64,000 nt of DNA from contig NW_026251403.1 of NCBI RefSeq assembly GCF_025118155.1, forward strand, positions 277,001 through 341,000. Direction: 5' to 3'. The DNA is from Cokeromyces recurvatus. Lineage: Eukaryota > Mucoromycota > Mucoromycetes > Mucorales > Mucoraceae. This document shows positions 49,502-62,476 of this stretch, in pieces. A model generated the notes under the pieces. That model did no database searches. It saw only the letters and a list, made by a program, of their open reading frames with translations, and had not been told where the DNA came from. The stretch's first letter is position 1. Every line of letters begins with the position of its first letter. The position numbers were made by a program, and so were the translations under genes.

Positions 49502-52188
49502 CACTATGGCGGAAAATATGGTAGCAAAGTTACCAATTTTGACAGTTAAAATATGGTAAATGATATTCTATAAGCACCCAAAAGGTAGCTTTTCTACCAT
49601 ATTTTTTTGGTAGCTTATATACGATATGGGTTGCTTATTTATCATATTTTTATAAATATAAAATAACACTTTATTTTTTAAAACAGTACAAAACAATAGT
49701 GGGATAATGCTTATCTGCTTATTATATATGTGTTTTTTCATATAAACACTGAAGAATATTCTAAACGTTTAAACTAACTTACCTTTTTAAAACTTGGACT
49801 AAAAAGAAAAACTAATTTCTTCATGTTAGCAAGATGAAGTAACAAAGAGCTTCCGGCAACTCATGTATTTGCCTTTTTTTTTGTACGAGTCAAGTAGCGT
49901 ATAGGGCTTTTTTTTTTCTGAGAAAACAATGACTAATGAACAATATAAACGAATGTTAGAATTGAGTGCAAGATTATAAATAGCATAAAAAAGAACCAAA
50001 AACAAGATGGAATCTGCTACCTTCTCAAATGAAGAGTCTTCTATACATAATAATGAACGAGATTGAGAGTTATTTTAAATAAGAACCATAATGAATTAAG
50101 CTAAAGAGAAAAGTGAAAAAAAAACTTCATGCTTATTACCATCACGTTTACTTACTACTTTGTTTATAGGCCAGATCTATCCATCAACCAAGTGTCTTTA
50201 GTACGCTAAATAGCTTTTCTGGTTCTCCTTTCTTTGGCTTGAATGAGCTCTATTTGATCGCTAGAGGCATCGGCAAACAAATGTACGACATGATTACCGT
50301 TGATCTTAACCCAAGTCAAAACGCTGTCTTTTTTTATATCCAACAGGATGGCACAAAGGTGTTGGAGAACTACCCTTTTTTATACCCCAAAGAAGCCTTG
50401 TAAACATTGGAAAAAGCATAACAGAGTCAAGACAATATATCCCTACCTCATTTCAAGGCAGTTTTGACAATGTTGTTGCAAAAACCGAAGGAACTCGTGC
50501 TGTGGATTGGCTGGACTTTCTGCTCTATATTATTCCAACTTTAGTTACCCCATATTTACCCAATAGAACAGTCCAAAAAGCTGTATTATCGCTAGTGAAA
50601 GGTTGCTCTTTGGCCCTTCAATGGGATCTAACTGATGAGTTGATCAGTGAGATGGATGGGTAAGACTCAAATTCTATAATATTACACAAACTGATTAGTA
50701 ACCCCTTCTACACTAGGCACTTTAACGACTGGCATAAGTACCTCCTTCAACAGGTTAACCATAAACATATATCGCGCAGCGTATTCAGACCAGTACAACA
50801 TTACCTAGCTCATATACCTTTCATGATAAAAAGCAAGGCCCTCTTCGAGCGTATTCAACAAGGTCAATGGAGCGATCGATTGGGGTTTTTTCAAAGCTGA
50901 TCAAGTCGAAACGTGAGGGTGGAAAAAACGCAAGTAACGTCATTGAAAGACTGGCAATCCACAATCACGTCAACCGCGTTTTAAACATTGCTGAACTGGC
51001 TAATCTGATTCAACCCAGACAATATACCGATGCCAGCTACATGAATATACCCGATGATGCTAATGGTCCACAATTATGGGAGCCTTTCATCCCGATTTCT
51101 GAGCTGAATGACGATCAATTGGTGGAAGGTATACCCGGCAAGAAAATTGTCAAAGCTATAAAGAGATTCTATACTCGCTTAAATAATCAAAGACTCCCCA
51201 TTAATATACCCAGCACTTCTATAACCCTTGCATCCCGCCTTTTGGTTTCTTCAACTGTATATTCATCTTGTATGTACAGGCGATTAAAAAAAGAAACCAG
51301 TAGAGGGAATCCGTACATCATGTTTTCCTGTTTAGATAACGCGTAAGTTTTTTAAAAAAAAAAAAAACTAAAACAACTATAAATTCTTATTTACCGAACA
51401 TATTATTTTAGAAGAAGGAAACGTTGGTTTGTTGGTTCTGTTCTGTTCTATTTCAAGCATGAGCTTTCACAATCGAAATACAATTTCTCGCGTTCATTGA
51501 AGTCATGAGTCAATATACCACAGCTTCGCATGACTCATCTGTCCCTCTAGTAAACAAGCAAGCCAATAGAAGAACAAACTGGCAATACTTCTATTATATA
51601 CCCAAAATACGCTGTTATCAGTGTGTATGACATCGATAGGCAAGCTGGTCTTGTACAATACCCTGGAGTCGATAACCAGTTTTATGTTATATCCCCATAC
51701 TTTGTTTTCGATACTAATCTTCGCAAAACAGTTGGCAACATTTCTTTAATTTAAACCATTAAGCTCCAAATAAAATAAAAAAAATCAGCTCAAAGCTTGT
51801 TTGTTGAAAAGATAAAAAATTCAATTAAAAATTAGAAGCCCGTTTTGGCCCTGACAGAAATTCAAGCGCTGAAAATGGTAGCTAAAATACCAATTTGGTA
51901 GCTGTTGCCAATTTTTTTTTTTTTCGTAAAAAATTAAGAATCATAATTCTGAAATGAAGTTCATGGCTTAAATGAAGGGAATAAAAGACACCCAAACATA
52001 TAAAAATAATCTATATACCTTTTACTATTCACCTAGTTGCTTCTAGGCTTAATTCTAGGGATTAAAAAACATCTCACCATTGCTAGCCATCTGGTATGCA
52101 TCCTTCCTTAAATGTGGTTGGCTGGTTCAAAAAAAATTGGTAGCTTTTCTACCAATTTTTCCTCATTACCATAATTTCCGCCATAGTG
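49502..52188. mobile_element. CACTA (EnSpm)-like DNA transposon, decayed
   Basis: 2,687 bp with ends CACTATGGCGGAAAATATGG and, inverted, CACTATGGCGGAAATTATGG. Subterminal hairpins GGTAG-CTTTT-CTACC occur at both ends, and further GGTAGC motifs at 51870-51910. CACTA termini with subterminal repeats plus a tnp2-like gene define the superfamily. A 2-3-bp target duplication is not preserved. The element is internally shortened. Confidence 0.78.
50170..51757 (+). pseudogene. tnp2-like CACTA transposase, C-terminal part, frameshifted
   Basis: Reads SGSPFFGLNELYLIARGIGK...YPFFYPKEAL, then after a one-base loss at about 50401 NIGKSITESRQYIPTSFQGS, AVDWLDFLLYIIPTLVTPYL, VLSLVKGCSLALQWDLTDEL; an intron at about 50659-50717; DWHKYLLQQ, FRPVQHYLAHIPFMIKSKA; a second one-base loss near 50850; STRSMERSIGVFSKLIKSKR, NVIERLAIHNHVN, LWEPFIPISEL; another intron; and a final part to 51757. 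The SMER..G..SKLIKSK block is typical of the tnp2-type transposases of zygomycete CACTA elements. The N-terminal catalytic part is missing. Confidence 0.7.
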
Positions 52189-52662
52189 TAAATAATATGA
52201 TGTGATAGTTAAAGGCCAAATAATCATTAAGAAAAAATAGAATTATCAATGTGCATTCTGTTTAGTACAGTGCTTCCACTTCCCAAATCGTATATTTTTC
52301 AAACTTGATGGTACGTTTCTCAAAAATAAAACAAGGACATTAATTAAAAACTGGCATTTACTTCCCTAAAAAAAAAAACCCCCCATTCAGCCAATGAAAT
52401 TCAAATAAGGTTTGAACTTCAATTGGAACACACAGCTTACCCCATCTGAGCAAGAAATTGGCTTTTAGCAGATCAAAAAATAAGGAGAAAAGAAAAAATA
52501 AGGAGAAAAGAAAAATAAGGAGAAAAGAAAGGAGAAAATATAAAAGCACCTAATTTTATGATAAGGAAATTATTTTTTGTTCGTTTTCAGTTAAAATATA
52601 GTCTGATCAACTAGTAATTTAATAGCACTGCCACTGAAAAGTTTTAACTACGAATTTAATTC

Positions 52663-54285
52663 ATGTCTAAAAGAAATTTAAGATCCCTTGAACACCTTGC
52701 TGATGAAGAGCAAAAGCTTTATATTAACATTAGAAGAAATAGAATCAGAAAGCAGAATGAGGTAATATTCAATGGTATTGCATTGTAACCACGATTTTCC
52801 TAACTCTCTTTTTTTTTTTTTTTTTTAACTAAAGGCGATAAAACGCGTAACTATTTTTATTTTCTTTTTATATGAAACTATGTATTATGTATTAACGATA
52901 TTTTTTTAAAAAAAACAAAAAGAAATCAAAGAAATTTGATTACTTCGAGTGGTAAGAAATAGTTTTCAAAACCTCACGATAAAACTGTTAACTAAATTTA
53001 TGCTCTCCAGGGTCACCAAAAATAATATTTATGATTGTTCTGATAAGAGTAAGCACTCTCATTTTGACAATTTATCTCAAGAAATAGTATTTGAATTGGA
53101 CCAACTAAACAAGAAGCAATTCAACATTGAGAATGTTGTTTTTAGCAAATTATCTAAGATAATGAATACATCCCTTTCTTGGAAGAAAAAGCTTGCTGCA
53201 GTTGAAAAGTTTACTGCTATTAATAATAACGAACGCGCTCAAAAAGAGGTTTATCGATTTATGTAAGTATATTTTTTTTTGCCAAGTAAAATTAAATAAA
53301 TTACTTTGGCTATTTGTATTCATTTTCTTTTTTATTCAAGTTTGAATCAACATGTACATAAAGCAAACCTTTTTTCCGATAGCAGCATAAAGAGCTATTC
53401 CGAAGAAGATTTTAAGTTGAAGTTCTGGTCGCATATTTTCGAAGAAATCTTTGGATACAGCGACATCAGCTTGAAATGGTAAGTCGTCTCTAAAAACCAA
53501 TTATAATCAGTCACCCAAATTCTGCAAAATAAATCCCATTTACTTATCCTTCTTCAGTGGACTGAAACTAAAGTAGTATTCCAATTATAATTACTAATTA
53601 TATACTTTATAGGGGAGATACCGTTCCTAGCTCTTTGAGCAAGTCTAAGATCATTTCAAAGATGGATCTCCGTGTGGGTGCATTAACATCACCTTTAGAT
53701 TACTCCCTCGCTGAGTTTGCGAAGAAATGCACTTCCCACAAGTACTACCTTGACAAGCTTAAGTTGATCTTAATCTCAAAATTACATTTAAACTTGCTTG
53801 TACAGAATCTCCAGTGCAAAGAAACTGATTTGTATGTCCCCTTCATGCAGATCATGGGGTTTGATTGTCACTTGCTACACCTTGTTTTGGTGAAGCCAAA
53901 ACAATACATGTTGGTTAACGTAGTCACTTTTTCATATCCTGTGACTAAGAAACAAATAAATGAAGGTGGAATTGAGCAATTGATAAATGTTCTTTCATAT
54001 ATTAAGGTAGTGTGTCATAACTATATTACTCACAGTGCAGTCAACTTAATTATTTGTACTTTATTATAGAGATCAGCAATTAAAATGAAGGAACAAATCA
54101 ATTCTGCTAAGATTGAGAAACATGTTAGCAAGATTGATAACCTTTTAAATACAAGCCCTATTGTTGAATCGAAAAAACGGGGAACAAAGGTTATCTGGCC
54201 AGACAAGACAATTTTAGATGATGTCTGTATGTGGGATGACAACACTGAAGATGGTTGTTATGATTGTAGTCGTATTTACAACTAA
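52663..54285 (+). CDS. multi-exon lineage-specific protein, possible PD-(D/E)XK-like fold
   Basis: Exons 52663-52761, 52923-52951, 53011-53262, 53341-53478, 53613-54006, 54070-54285 give 375 residues with clean phases. The N-terminus is basic (RRNRIRKQNE). A central block FWSHIFEEIFGYSDISLKWG precedes KMDLRVGAL...YSLAEFAKKC...YLDKLKLILISKLHLN and VPFMQIMGFDCHLLHLVLVK. The order D, then E plus K about 15 residues on, then a helix with Lys, and two strands, recalls a restriction-nuclease-like core, but I cannot prove it. The family seems typical of expanded zygomycete proteins of unknown role. The 3' end and downstream 600 bp are duplicated at 39385-38735. Confidence 0.6.
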
Positions 54286-54905
54286 GTTAATAGAAATAAA
54301 CTATCATTTATTTAAATAATAAAGAATTTATTCGAATAAACTAGTGTATTGTGCTTCACAGCATAATATTCATTCTACACTCAGTTTTAATAATAGTCAT
54401 TGTTAGAGTATTTGAGTATTAAACAAAATAATTATATACATCATAGTATGTAATTATAAGAATTCAATAGGTTTATGACTGTTATATTCAATCACATAAT
54501 TATTTATACACGTCATACATATTATATATACATCCATAATGTTAAATATTGTTATAGTGGGAATATTCACTGTAAATTAATATTAACGCGTTGCTTATCC
54601 CAAAGACGATAATCGGGTATATTTTTAATAACAGCAACAGCTCAGGCAGAAATATACATACTGTATGCAGAATTATTCGGAGACAATATTTGTGCATATT
54701 TGTGCATAAAGGCTTTATTATAGCAATATTCACTTATCTAAATCACACTCCTATTAATATGACTTACGTTACAAAACATATAAGTAGCCCTCGTCATTTT
54801 TCTTCTTGTACAATTTCTGTGTTATTTTTCTTCAATAAAACTATACAAAGTTTTCACAGACTTGTCTTTTCTTTTTTCTCTTTCCTTATCTTTGCACTCA
54901 AAACA
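54245..54905 (+). repeat. duplicated segment, copy 2
   Basis: Counterpart of 38735-39385. It covers the last 12 codons of the gene and the whole downstream stretch, so the duplication unit is larger than the coding region. Confidence 0.85.
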
Positions 54906-55424
54906 CAATTTCTTCATCTTATAAAGTTTTCACAGATTTATTCTGTCTTCCTTATTTTTATCTCTACCTTATCAACAGAGATAGTAATGAGGAAAAGGAA
55001 TATAATGATATATAAATAAACGTATAATTAAATTAGTGTATTTTTTAAATAAGACTAGGATTGCTACTTTCAAAAGTTATTAAAAAGGCTGTGTAAATTA
55101 GATAAATAGTATAATATATATATGCTCTTATGCTGATACAAAGGCATATCTACAAAAGAATTACTTTCGTAAACATCTTTTTTTTCTTAAGCTTTTACTC
55201 CAGAATTGCTAATATCTATTATTATACAATTTCCCGCCTTCAAAGGTAGGAGGAAACATTTTTCGCCAAGAAGGCAGAACGATCATACACCAAAAGTGTA
55301 TTTCTTTTTTAGCAAAACTGATTTATTCGAAATTGGATAAAAAAGTTACTCTTTTATTATTGTGTGATTAACTATTGTATATATTGTATAATGTAATACT
55401 ATCTGATTATTTTCCGATACTCTG
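54906..55424. other. gene-free
   Basis: Nothing recognizable; AT-rich, no exon. Confidence 0.45.
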
Positions 55425-55994
55425 GTTGGTTACCCATGACACACAGTGAACGTAGTCGAACTATTCGATGGTGTCTTGGTTGACTATCAGGAGGAATACC
55501 TAAAGCCTGCTCATATCGTCCTTATGTACACTTTAGTTCATCACACGCCACTGGATACTTGCACATGTACACTCATTTATTCATGTCTCGATCAATAAAC
55601 AGATCCCCTTTTTTCCTTTCTTTTAAATCATCTCCCTCAGCATAAGTATCAAAAATTTTCAGGATGTTTCTTCCTGGTTCTATCGTTGGCCAGTTATGTG
55701 CACCATTCTACAGGAAACAGATTACTTAATACATGACAAACTACAACCCGCTCCACTTCTTGACCCAGGCAGGAAATGACTCAACTAGGTTGTCCCTTTA
55801 AATTTGTTAGCAATATTCCCCCTTTCTTTCTCACCTTCTCTTCCTTTCCTTTACCTTTTTTACCTCTTGTCCCTGTAAGAGAATTTTTAGATACTTTTTT
55901 TTTTTTTTTTTTTGCATAATCTGAACTGACCTAGGCAGTCCAGTATAACAAAGATATTGTGTGTTCATAGGTTGCTTTATAAATTATGTTTAAT
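55425..55994 (+). mobile_element. LINE tail, copy E
   Basis: Nucleotide match to 18380-17821 in reverse: GGTTACCCATGACACACAGT, CTCCCTCAGCATAAG, TATCGTTGGCCAGTTATGTG, ACTAGGTTGTCCCTTTAAA, then the 3' UTR hairpin region and ...ATGTTTAAT. Frames are broken by stops. The 3' flank starts AGTATACTG; no target duplication was identified. Confidence 0.8.
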
Positions 55995-56212
55995 AGTATA
56001 CTGAAAAATAGATTGTATTTTGGGAATCATTTTTTCATTAATTTGAAAGTTTTTTACCATTTTAAGTGGAAAAAAATATGACCGGTTTTAAGTAGCAAAT
56101 AAAAAAAAAAATAAATAAAATAAAAAAAAATATATACAATAATGTTTCTTGAACAATATTTAGTCTTCTTCTTTATTATTATTATTAGTTCTTTAGTTAT
56201 TTATTTCAATAG

Positions 56213-57608
56213 TCAAATTGTCGGAAGAAAATAAAGAAAGATATGGGCCCGGAGGAGTCTTTGTAATTCCAAAGCTTAGACCCTTTAATAATACTAAACA
56301 TTGTTTTGAATGTGGAGCCATGTTTAATTTATTCAAGCAAAAATACCATTGTCGAAATTGCGGTAAGAAATGCCTTTCCTCCCTTTAATTTGGAAATGAC
56401 ATGTGTGTTCACTTTTATATATAGGTTATGTTATATGTTCTAACTGTTCAGACCATAGACATCCAATAAAAAAATTTGGTTATGAAAAGTAAGCACTTGA
56501 AAAGAAAGAGTGAAATCTATTGATGATACATGCATATATTAATTATTATTATTCATTCATTCATTCATTCAGTCCTGTGCGGTGTTGTAATACTTGTGAA
56601 AAGTTAATTCGGATGCAAAGTATGAACTCAATTGAACTAGCAAAATTAGCACCAAAAGATTTAAAAGAATATATCAAAGCCTATCACCTTCCGTCTAAAG
56701 CAGCCATTGAGAAAAATGATTTAGTTCGAATTATTTTTAATACGAGACCTATTTCAAATGAAAGTGAATGTTATTTTAGACAGCATCGTACTCGATCAGC
56801 AACAACAACAACAACAAGTAGTAATAATGGCTTTTCATTTACAAATATGATTCAAGACTTGTTTACACCTTTAAACACTACTAGTAGTAGTAATAGGAAT
56901 AATAATTCTATTGAGCAGCAGCAGCAGCAGCAGCAAAGACAGCAGCAAAGACAGCAGCAACAGCAAAGACAGCAGCAACAGCAACAGCAACAGCAAAGGC
57001 AACAAAGACAGCAACAACAACAACAACAACAACAGCAAGCACAACAGCAGCAGCAATTCGAACAAAGATCAAATTATACCTTTCATTCTTCATCTAATAC
57101 ACAAAGACAAGAGTTTATACCTAGTAGTCCAGTTCATAATAATAAACCAACCAATCACGATAACGTATTATCACTCCATGACATGATTAAAGCTAAAATT
57201 GATCCTTCTTCATTATCAGTGCGTACCTTAAAATCCATATTGAAATCTAATTTCGTGGAACAATCTCATGTAATAGAAAAATCTGAACTTGTTAAACTTG
57301 TACAAAGACTAGTAGATCAGTATAAAGCAGATCATACGAGCCAAAATAATGAAACAGTTAAAGATGATAATTTGTGTAGAATATGTTTTGATGCACAACA
57401 AAATTGTGTGTTTTTAGACTGTGGACATATGGTAACTTGTATGGACTGCGCTAAAAAGGTAAAATATAATATATAACAAAACATAAAAAGAAAGAAAGAA
57501 AGAAAGAAAGCTAAACTGCGTTTAATATTCTAGTTAATTGAAACTAATAACCAATGCCCAATATGTCGTGAACCTATTCTAAAATTAGTTCATGTATTTC
57601 GCTCTTGA
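56213..57608 (+). CDS. FYVE-like plus RING E3 ubiquitin ligase (RNF34/RFFL type)
   Basis: Supported exons 56213-56362, 56425-56488, 56573-57458, 57534-57608; the first exon with ATG is not fixed. FYVE-like zinc finger: HCFECGAMFNLFKQKYHCRN, then CGYVICSNCSDHR and PVRCCNTCEKL. Two SAP-like helical segments follow (LAKLAPKDLKEYIKAYHLPS and LSVRTLKSILKSNFVEQS), separated by a Gln/Arg-rich repeat (about 56915-57065). The C-terminal RING reads LCRICFDAQQNCVFLDCGHM, CMDC and CPICREPI, ending VHVFRS. This domain order matches RNF34/RFFL (CARP) ligases, which use the FYVE-like finger for endomembrane binding. CAG/CAA-rich repeat length may vary. Confidence 0.85.
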
Positions 57609-58610
57609 TACTACTACTACTATTAAAAAAAAAACTCTTTTTTTTTTTTTTTTTTTGTATAAATAAGGTAAAAATGTATTATAATAGATATTATGTGAAA
57701 GAAAGGCAATCATGTATATATAAATAAATATTTGTTTATGCAAGAATAAATATCATGTTTTACAGGGAAAATAGAATAAAAGAAAACTTGCTATTTAAAA
57801 GTATACAGCAAAGACATAATATAAATAATATATTTTTGTCTCTCTATCTTTCCTTTTCTTTATCTGTTCATTGATTTATTCATTTATCTATCTTTATTTT
57901 ATTACAAGAAGATAGGGTTGGTGTAATTAAGAACATATCTTAACCAGTCGAGTTGCACTTTATTAGTTGAGTATAACTTAGATTGAAGGCTCTACGTGGT
58001 ACAGTGTAACATAAGAGTTGACTTCAAAAGGTGATATATAATATTTTTGGTAATAATTAAAGATGACAATGCATGTGAAGCAAAAGAGAACCGTTCTGGG
58101 AAAGAATTACTAAAAAAAGGCATTAATGAATTTACTTGATAAAGTAACTTTAAAAGAAATCGATTCAAAGGAAGAAAGAAAATACGTGTTCATACATGAA
58201 TAAAGATTAAATTCTTATGTATTTATTCACTTGAACAAAAATTTATTTATTTGTATGTATTTTATGTTTTTTTTATTTTTTATGATAAAAATTTAGATTC
58301 TCATTTGAAAAATACAATACACAAGATAAAATACTTGTGTCATCTGATTTTCATTGATGTAACGACTAATAAACACACACACACATACACACACACAGAG
58401 AGAGAGTGAGTGAGTGAGGGAGTGAGGGAGAGTGAGATATTTAAAAAGGCTTTTTGATCTTTGTCAATTTGTGTTTATTTTATTTATTTACTTTTCTTTA
58501 CTTTATTTATTTATTTTTTTTTCTTTCTGTTATTTCTTTCCTTTCTTTTTTATTTTTTTGTTTATTGATTCATTTTATAATTTATTCATAGTCATTGTTT
58601 ATCCTTGATT
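57609..58610. other. intergenic, promoter region of OPT transporter
   Basis: AT-rich; AC/AG microsatellite at 58373-58437 and T-rich leader up to the ATG at 58611. No exon seen. Confidence 0.5.
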
Positions 58611-60914
58611 ATGGAATCAAAAACAAGTATTCATTCTTCTCATTCTTCTAGGATGGAGGAAAAAGTTGAACAAATGTCTGCCTTTGATGAGAAAAAAGCT
58701 GGAAGCTATTATGATGATGAAAAAATTGTTGGTGATATAACTACTGATACATTTCAAAATGAAGACTCTCCTATTGAAGAAGTTCGTGCTGTTGTCCCCA
58801 AGTAAGCTTAAATGAATAGATTTATCTATTATTTTATTTTATATTTTTAACCCTAGTCTTCTTTTTTATATAGTACGGATGATCCTACTTTACCAATTTA
58901 TACTTTTCGTATGTGGTGTCTCGGTCTTGTCTTCAGTTGTGTTTTAGCTTTTGTTAATCAGTTCTTTTGGTATAGACGAAATGCTATGACTTTATCTCCT
59001 CTTGTTGTTCAATTGATTTCTTTCCCTATCGGCAAATTTATGGAAAAAGTAATTCCTAAATCTCGTTTCTTTAATCCTGGTCCATTCAATATGAAGGAAC
59101 ATGTTTTAATTACAGTAATGGCTAATTGTTCTTATGGTACTGCTTATGCTATCGATATTATCACAATTCAAAATTTATGGTATGGTCAAGATATGGGTTG
59201 GGGAGGTGATATTCTCCTGATCTGGACAACTCAATTAATTGGTTTCGGTATGGCAGGTGTACTTCGTCCTTATCTTGTCTATCCTTCAGCTATGGTATGG
59301 CCAAGTAATCTCGCTAATATCTCTCTTTTCCGTTCTTTCCATATTGCTGATGGTGAATGGACTGGTGTACCTCGTTACAAATATTTCTTATATTGTTTCT
59401 GTGCTATGTTCGTTTACTATTGGCTTCCTGGTTACTTTTTCCAGGTTCTTACTTTCTTTTCTTGGGCTTGCTGGATTAAACCTAGTAATCGTGTTCTTTC
59501 TCAATTGACAGGTGGTCTTGAAGGTCTTGGTTTACTCGCTATCTCCTTCGATTGGTCTACTATCGTTTCTTTCCTTGGTAGTCCCTTTGTTGTTCCCTGG
59601 TGGGCTATTGCTAATATCGCCGTTGGTGCTGCTCTTGTCTCTTGGGTGATCGTTCCTGCTCTTTATTACACTAATACCTGGAACTCTAAAAACTTCCCTA
59701 TCATCACCTCTGCCTTATTTACTAGTGATGGTGGCGCCTGGAATAATTCGATTGTCCTTAACGCTGATAAGACGTTAAATCATGAAGCCTATGATGAATA
59801 TGGACCCCTTTACATGACAAGTTTCTTTGCTTTTACCTATGGTATCATGTTTGCTGGTGTCACTAGTATTCTTACTCATACTTTCTTATATCACGGTAAA
59901 GATATCATACGTCAATTCAAGGCCTCTCGTACTGAAGATGAAGATATTCATCGAAAATTAATGCGTGCCTATCCAGAGGTCCCGTTTTGGTGGTATGCAT
60001 TCATCTTTTTTGGATCATTAGGTGTTTCCTTTGGTGTTATCTATGGTTGGCCAGAGATTAAGTTACCATGGTGGGGTTTTCTGTTAGCTGTTGCTATTCC
60101 TATGATCTTTACTCTCCCTATTGGTATCATTCAAGCTGTAACAAATCAACAACCTGGTTTAAATATCATTACTGAACTTGTCATTGGTTATGCCTTACCA
60201 GGTCGCCCAATTGCTAATGTCACCTTCAAGACTTACGGTTATATCTCGATGGCCCAATGTCTTACCTTTGTAGGTGATTTGAAATTAGGTCATTATACTA
60301 AAGTCCCACCTCGTGCCATGTTTTGGGTGCAAATCGTAGGAACAGCCATTGCTGGTGTTATCAATCTTGCTACTGCCAAATGGTTAATGGCCACTGTGGA
60401 GAACATTTGTACACCAGAGGCCTATCCTTTTACTTGTCCTAGTGCACATACTTTTTACTCTGCTTCTATCATCTGGGGTACCATTGGTCCTGGTAAAATG
60501 TTTGGTGGCGTCTCCCCTTATGCTAGCATGAATTGGTTCTTCTTAATCGGTTTCCTCTTGCCCATCCCATTCTGGTACCTTTCAAAGAGATATCCCAACA
60601 GCCTCTGGAAGTATGTTCACTTGCCACTTATTTTCAATGCCACCGGTATGATGCCCCCAGCTGTACCCCTTAACTTTTCTATGTGGTGTGCTCTTGGTTT
60701 TATCTCCATGTATTGGTTGCGTAAATATAGACATAATTGGTGGATCAAATATAACTATTTGACCTCTGCTGCATTTGATTCTGGTTGCGCTATTGCCGCA
60801 CTTATCATTTGGGGTATCGTGCAAGGTTCAGGATATACACCTAATTGGTGGGGTAACGGAGGTGATGTTTCATTTGATCATTGTCCTCTCAGCAGCTCCA
60901 ATGGTCTTGATTAA
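58611..60914 (+). CDS. OPT-family oligopeptide transporter
   Basis: Two exons, 58611-58801 and 58874-60914, encode 743 residues. A short acidic cytosolic N-terminus (DSPIEEVRAVVP, NTDDPTLPIYTFRMW) is followed by ~14-16 hydrophobic segments. OPT signatures: FVNQFFWYRRNAMTLSPL, FFNPGPFNMKEHV (NPG motif), and GHYTKVPPRAMFWVQIVG (the KIPPR-type motif). Members import tetra/pentapeptides or glutathione by proton symport at the plasma membrane. The codon use is richer in C/G third positions (GGT, GTC, CTT, ATC) than neighbouring genes, which suggests high expression. Start chosen at the ATG giving an acidic N-terminus; no other ATG upstream in frame is needed. Confidence 0.93.
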
Positions 60915-62476
60915 ACCATTCTTTCCTTTGCTATTCCTTCCCTTTTTTTTTTATTTTAATACCAATAATAATGATAATAATAATACAATAATAATAATAA
61001 TATGAAAAAAAAATGAAATAAAAATGTATATTAAATAAAATATATAAATCTATTCATTACCTTAATTTATTTATTTTAAGCTATCAAAAATGAATTACTC
61101 ATGCCTCTCTCTCTCTCTCCTCCTCCTCCTCCCCCCCTTTTTTTTATTATCTTATATGATAAAAAAACACGTCACTATTAACTTATCCGAAAAGACTGGC
61201 ATTAATTTTTTTTTTTTCACTGAAGCATATTCTTTACTCAATACAATAGTAATAAAAAAAATACAGCTAAGAAGAGGGTCATGATAATCATTACATGATT
61301 TTTTTTTTGGCTCTTTTTATACTCTAAAAAAAATTAAAATAAGAGAAAAAGCAATCATATGTGGCAGAGATATTTATTAACCTTAAGGTTATATATCCTG
61401 TTGTTAAACATTCCTCCCCCCCAACTTTGATATGAATGCTAATTAAGCTATATTTTATACTTTCTACTAATATGCCGCTGTCAAGAAAAAAAAAACCCTA
61501 TTCTTATTATTTGTTGTAATACTGAAAATTAATTTACCGTACAACAACAGCATTCATTCAAAGTAAAATAATTGGAATTAAACAACATCACGTATTATTG
61601 CGTTGAATAATATAAATTTCATTCCCACCAAGAATTGTGACATGATTTTATTTTGCCATATTTGTATATTTTTCATCTTTTTACTATACGCTTTGCCACT
61701 CAATCAAAAAGGGGCCTTTTGTAAAACTAGATTAACTCGAGCCACTTGTGATCATATTCTAATTCCATTTCCTCATAAAAAGTACTAGAAATCTTTCCTT
61801 CTTTTCTTTTCTTTTTTTTTGTTATTGAAACTACTTACAACTCTTATTTTTTTTTTTTTTTGAAAAGCAATAATAATAAGTTTATTTCTAATAAGCTCTT
61901 TTTATACAACTGAGCTTTAAATACATGGTAAATATTGAATAAATTTTCCTTTTTTGTTCTAATGGTCTAAAGAGTTAACTTGGTGAATATCGATTTCCGA
62001 AAAAAAAAAAGGAAACTGTAAAGTTATCAATAAAACAACGCACATTTATATGAACATTTTTTTTTTCTTGTTTCTTCTACTACTACTAAAACTTTCTCTT
62101 AATGTCTTTTATGAATAATAACAAAAAAAAATAACATTATGGTTAATGTCAGAAAGTATATTTCCTGATAATATAATGACAAAATCTTATATTCTTTTAA
62201 AAAATGCTTTGCATTTGGTCTATCAAAAAAAAAAAAAAAAAAAAAAAAAAGTCGCGCATCGTCTCCTTCTACGAATATGTTTGTTTCAGATGCAAATATC
62301 TTTTCTTTAAGCGGAGGACATAATAATAATAATGATAATAAAAAAAAAAAAAAATAACTATATAAAATAGCTACTATTGCGAAAGTATATCCAATTTTTT
62401 TTAAGAAAAAAAAAAAACTTTTGACTCCTTATATTTATTTATTTATTTATTTTTTTTTTAACCACTGTGTTATAAA
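60915..62476. other. intergenic
   Basis: Contains AAT and CT/CTC microsatellites (60963-61004, 61106-61130), poly-A at 62226-62250. No exon recognizable. The last 60 bp (ATTT repeats and T-run) lead into the secreted-protein ATG. Confidence 0.5.

Noticed and set aside
54591..55019. 142-codon frame after the 52.7-kb gene
   Set aside because: It falls in the duplicated downstream segment, and the other copy (38735-39385) does not keep this frame open.
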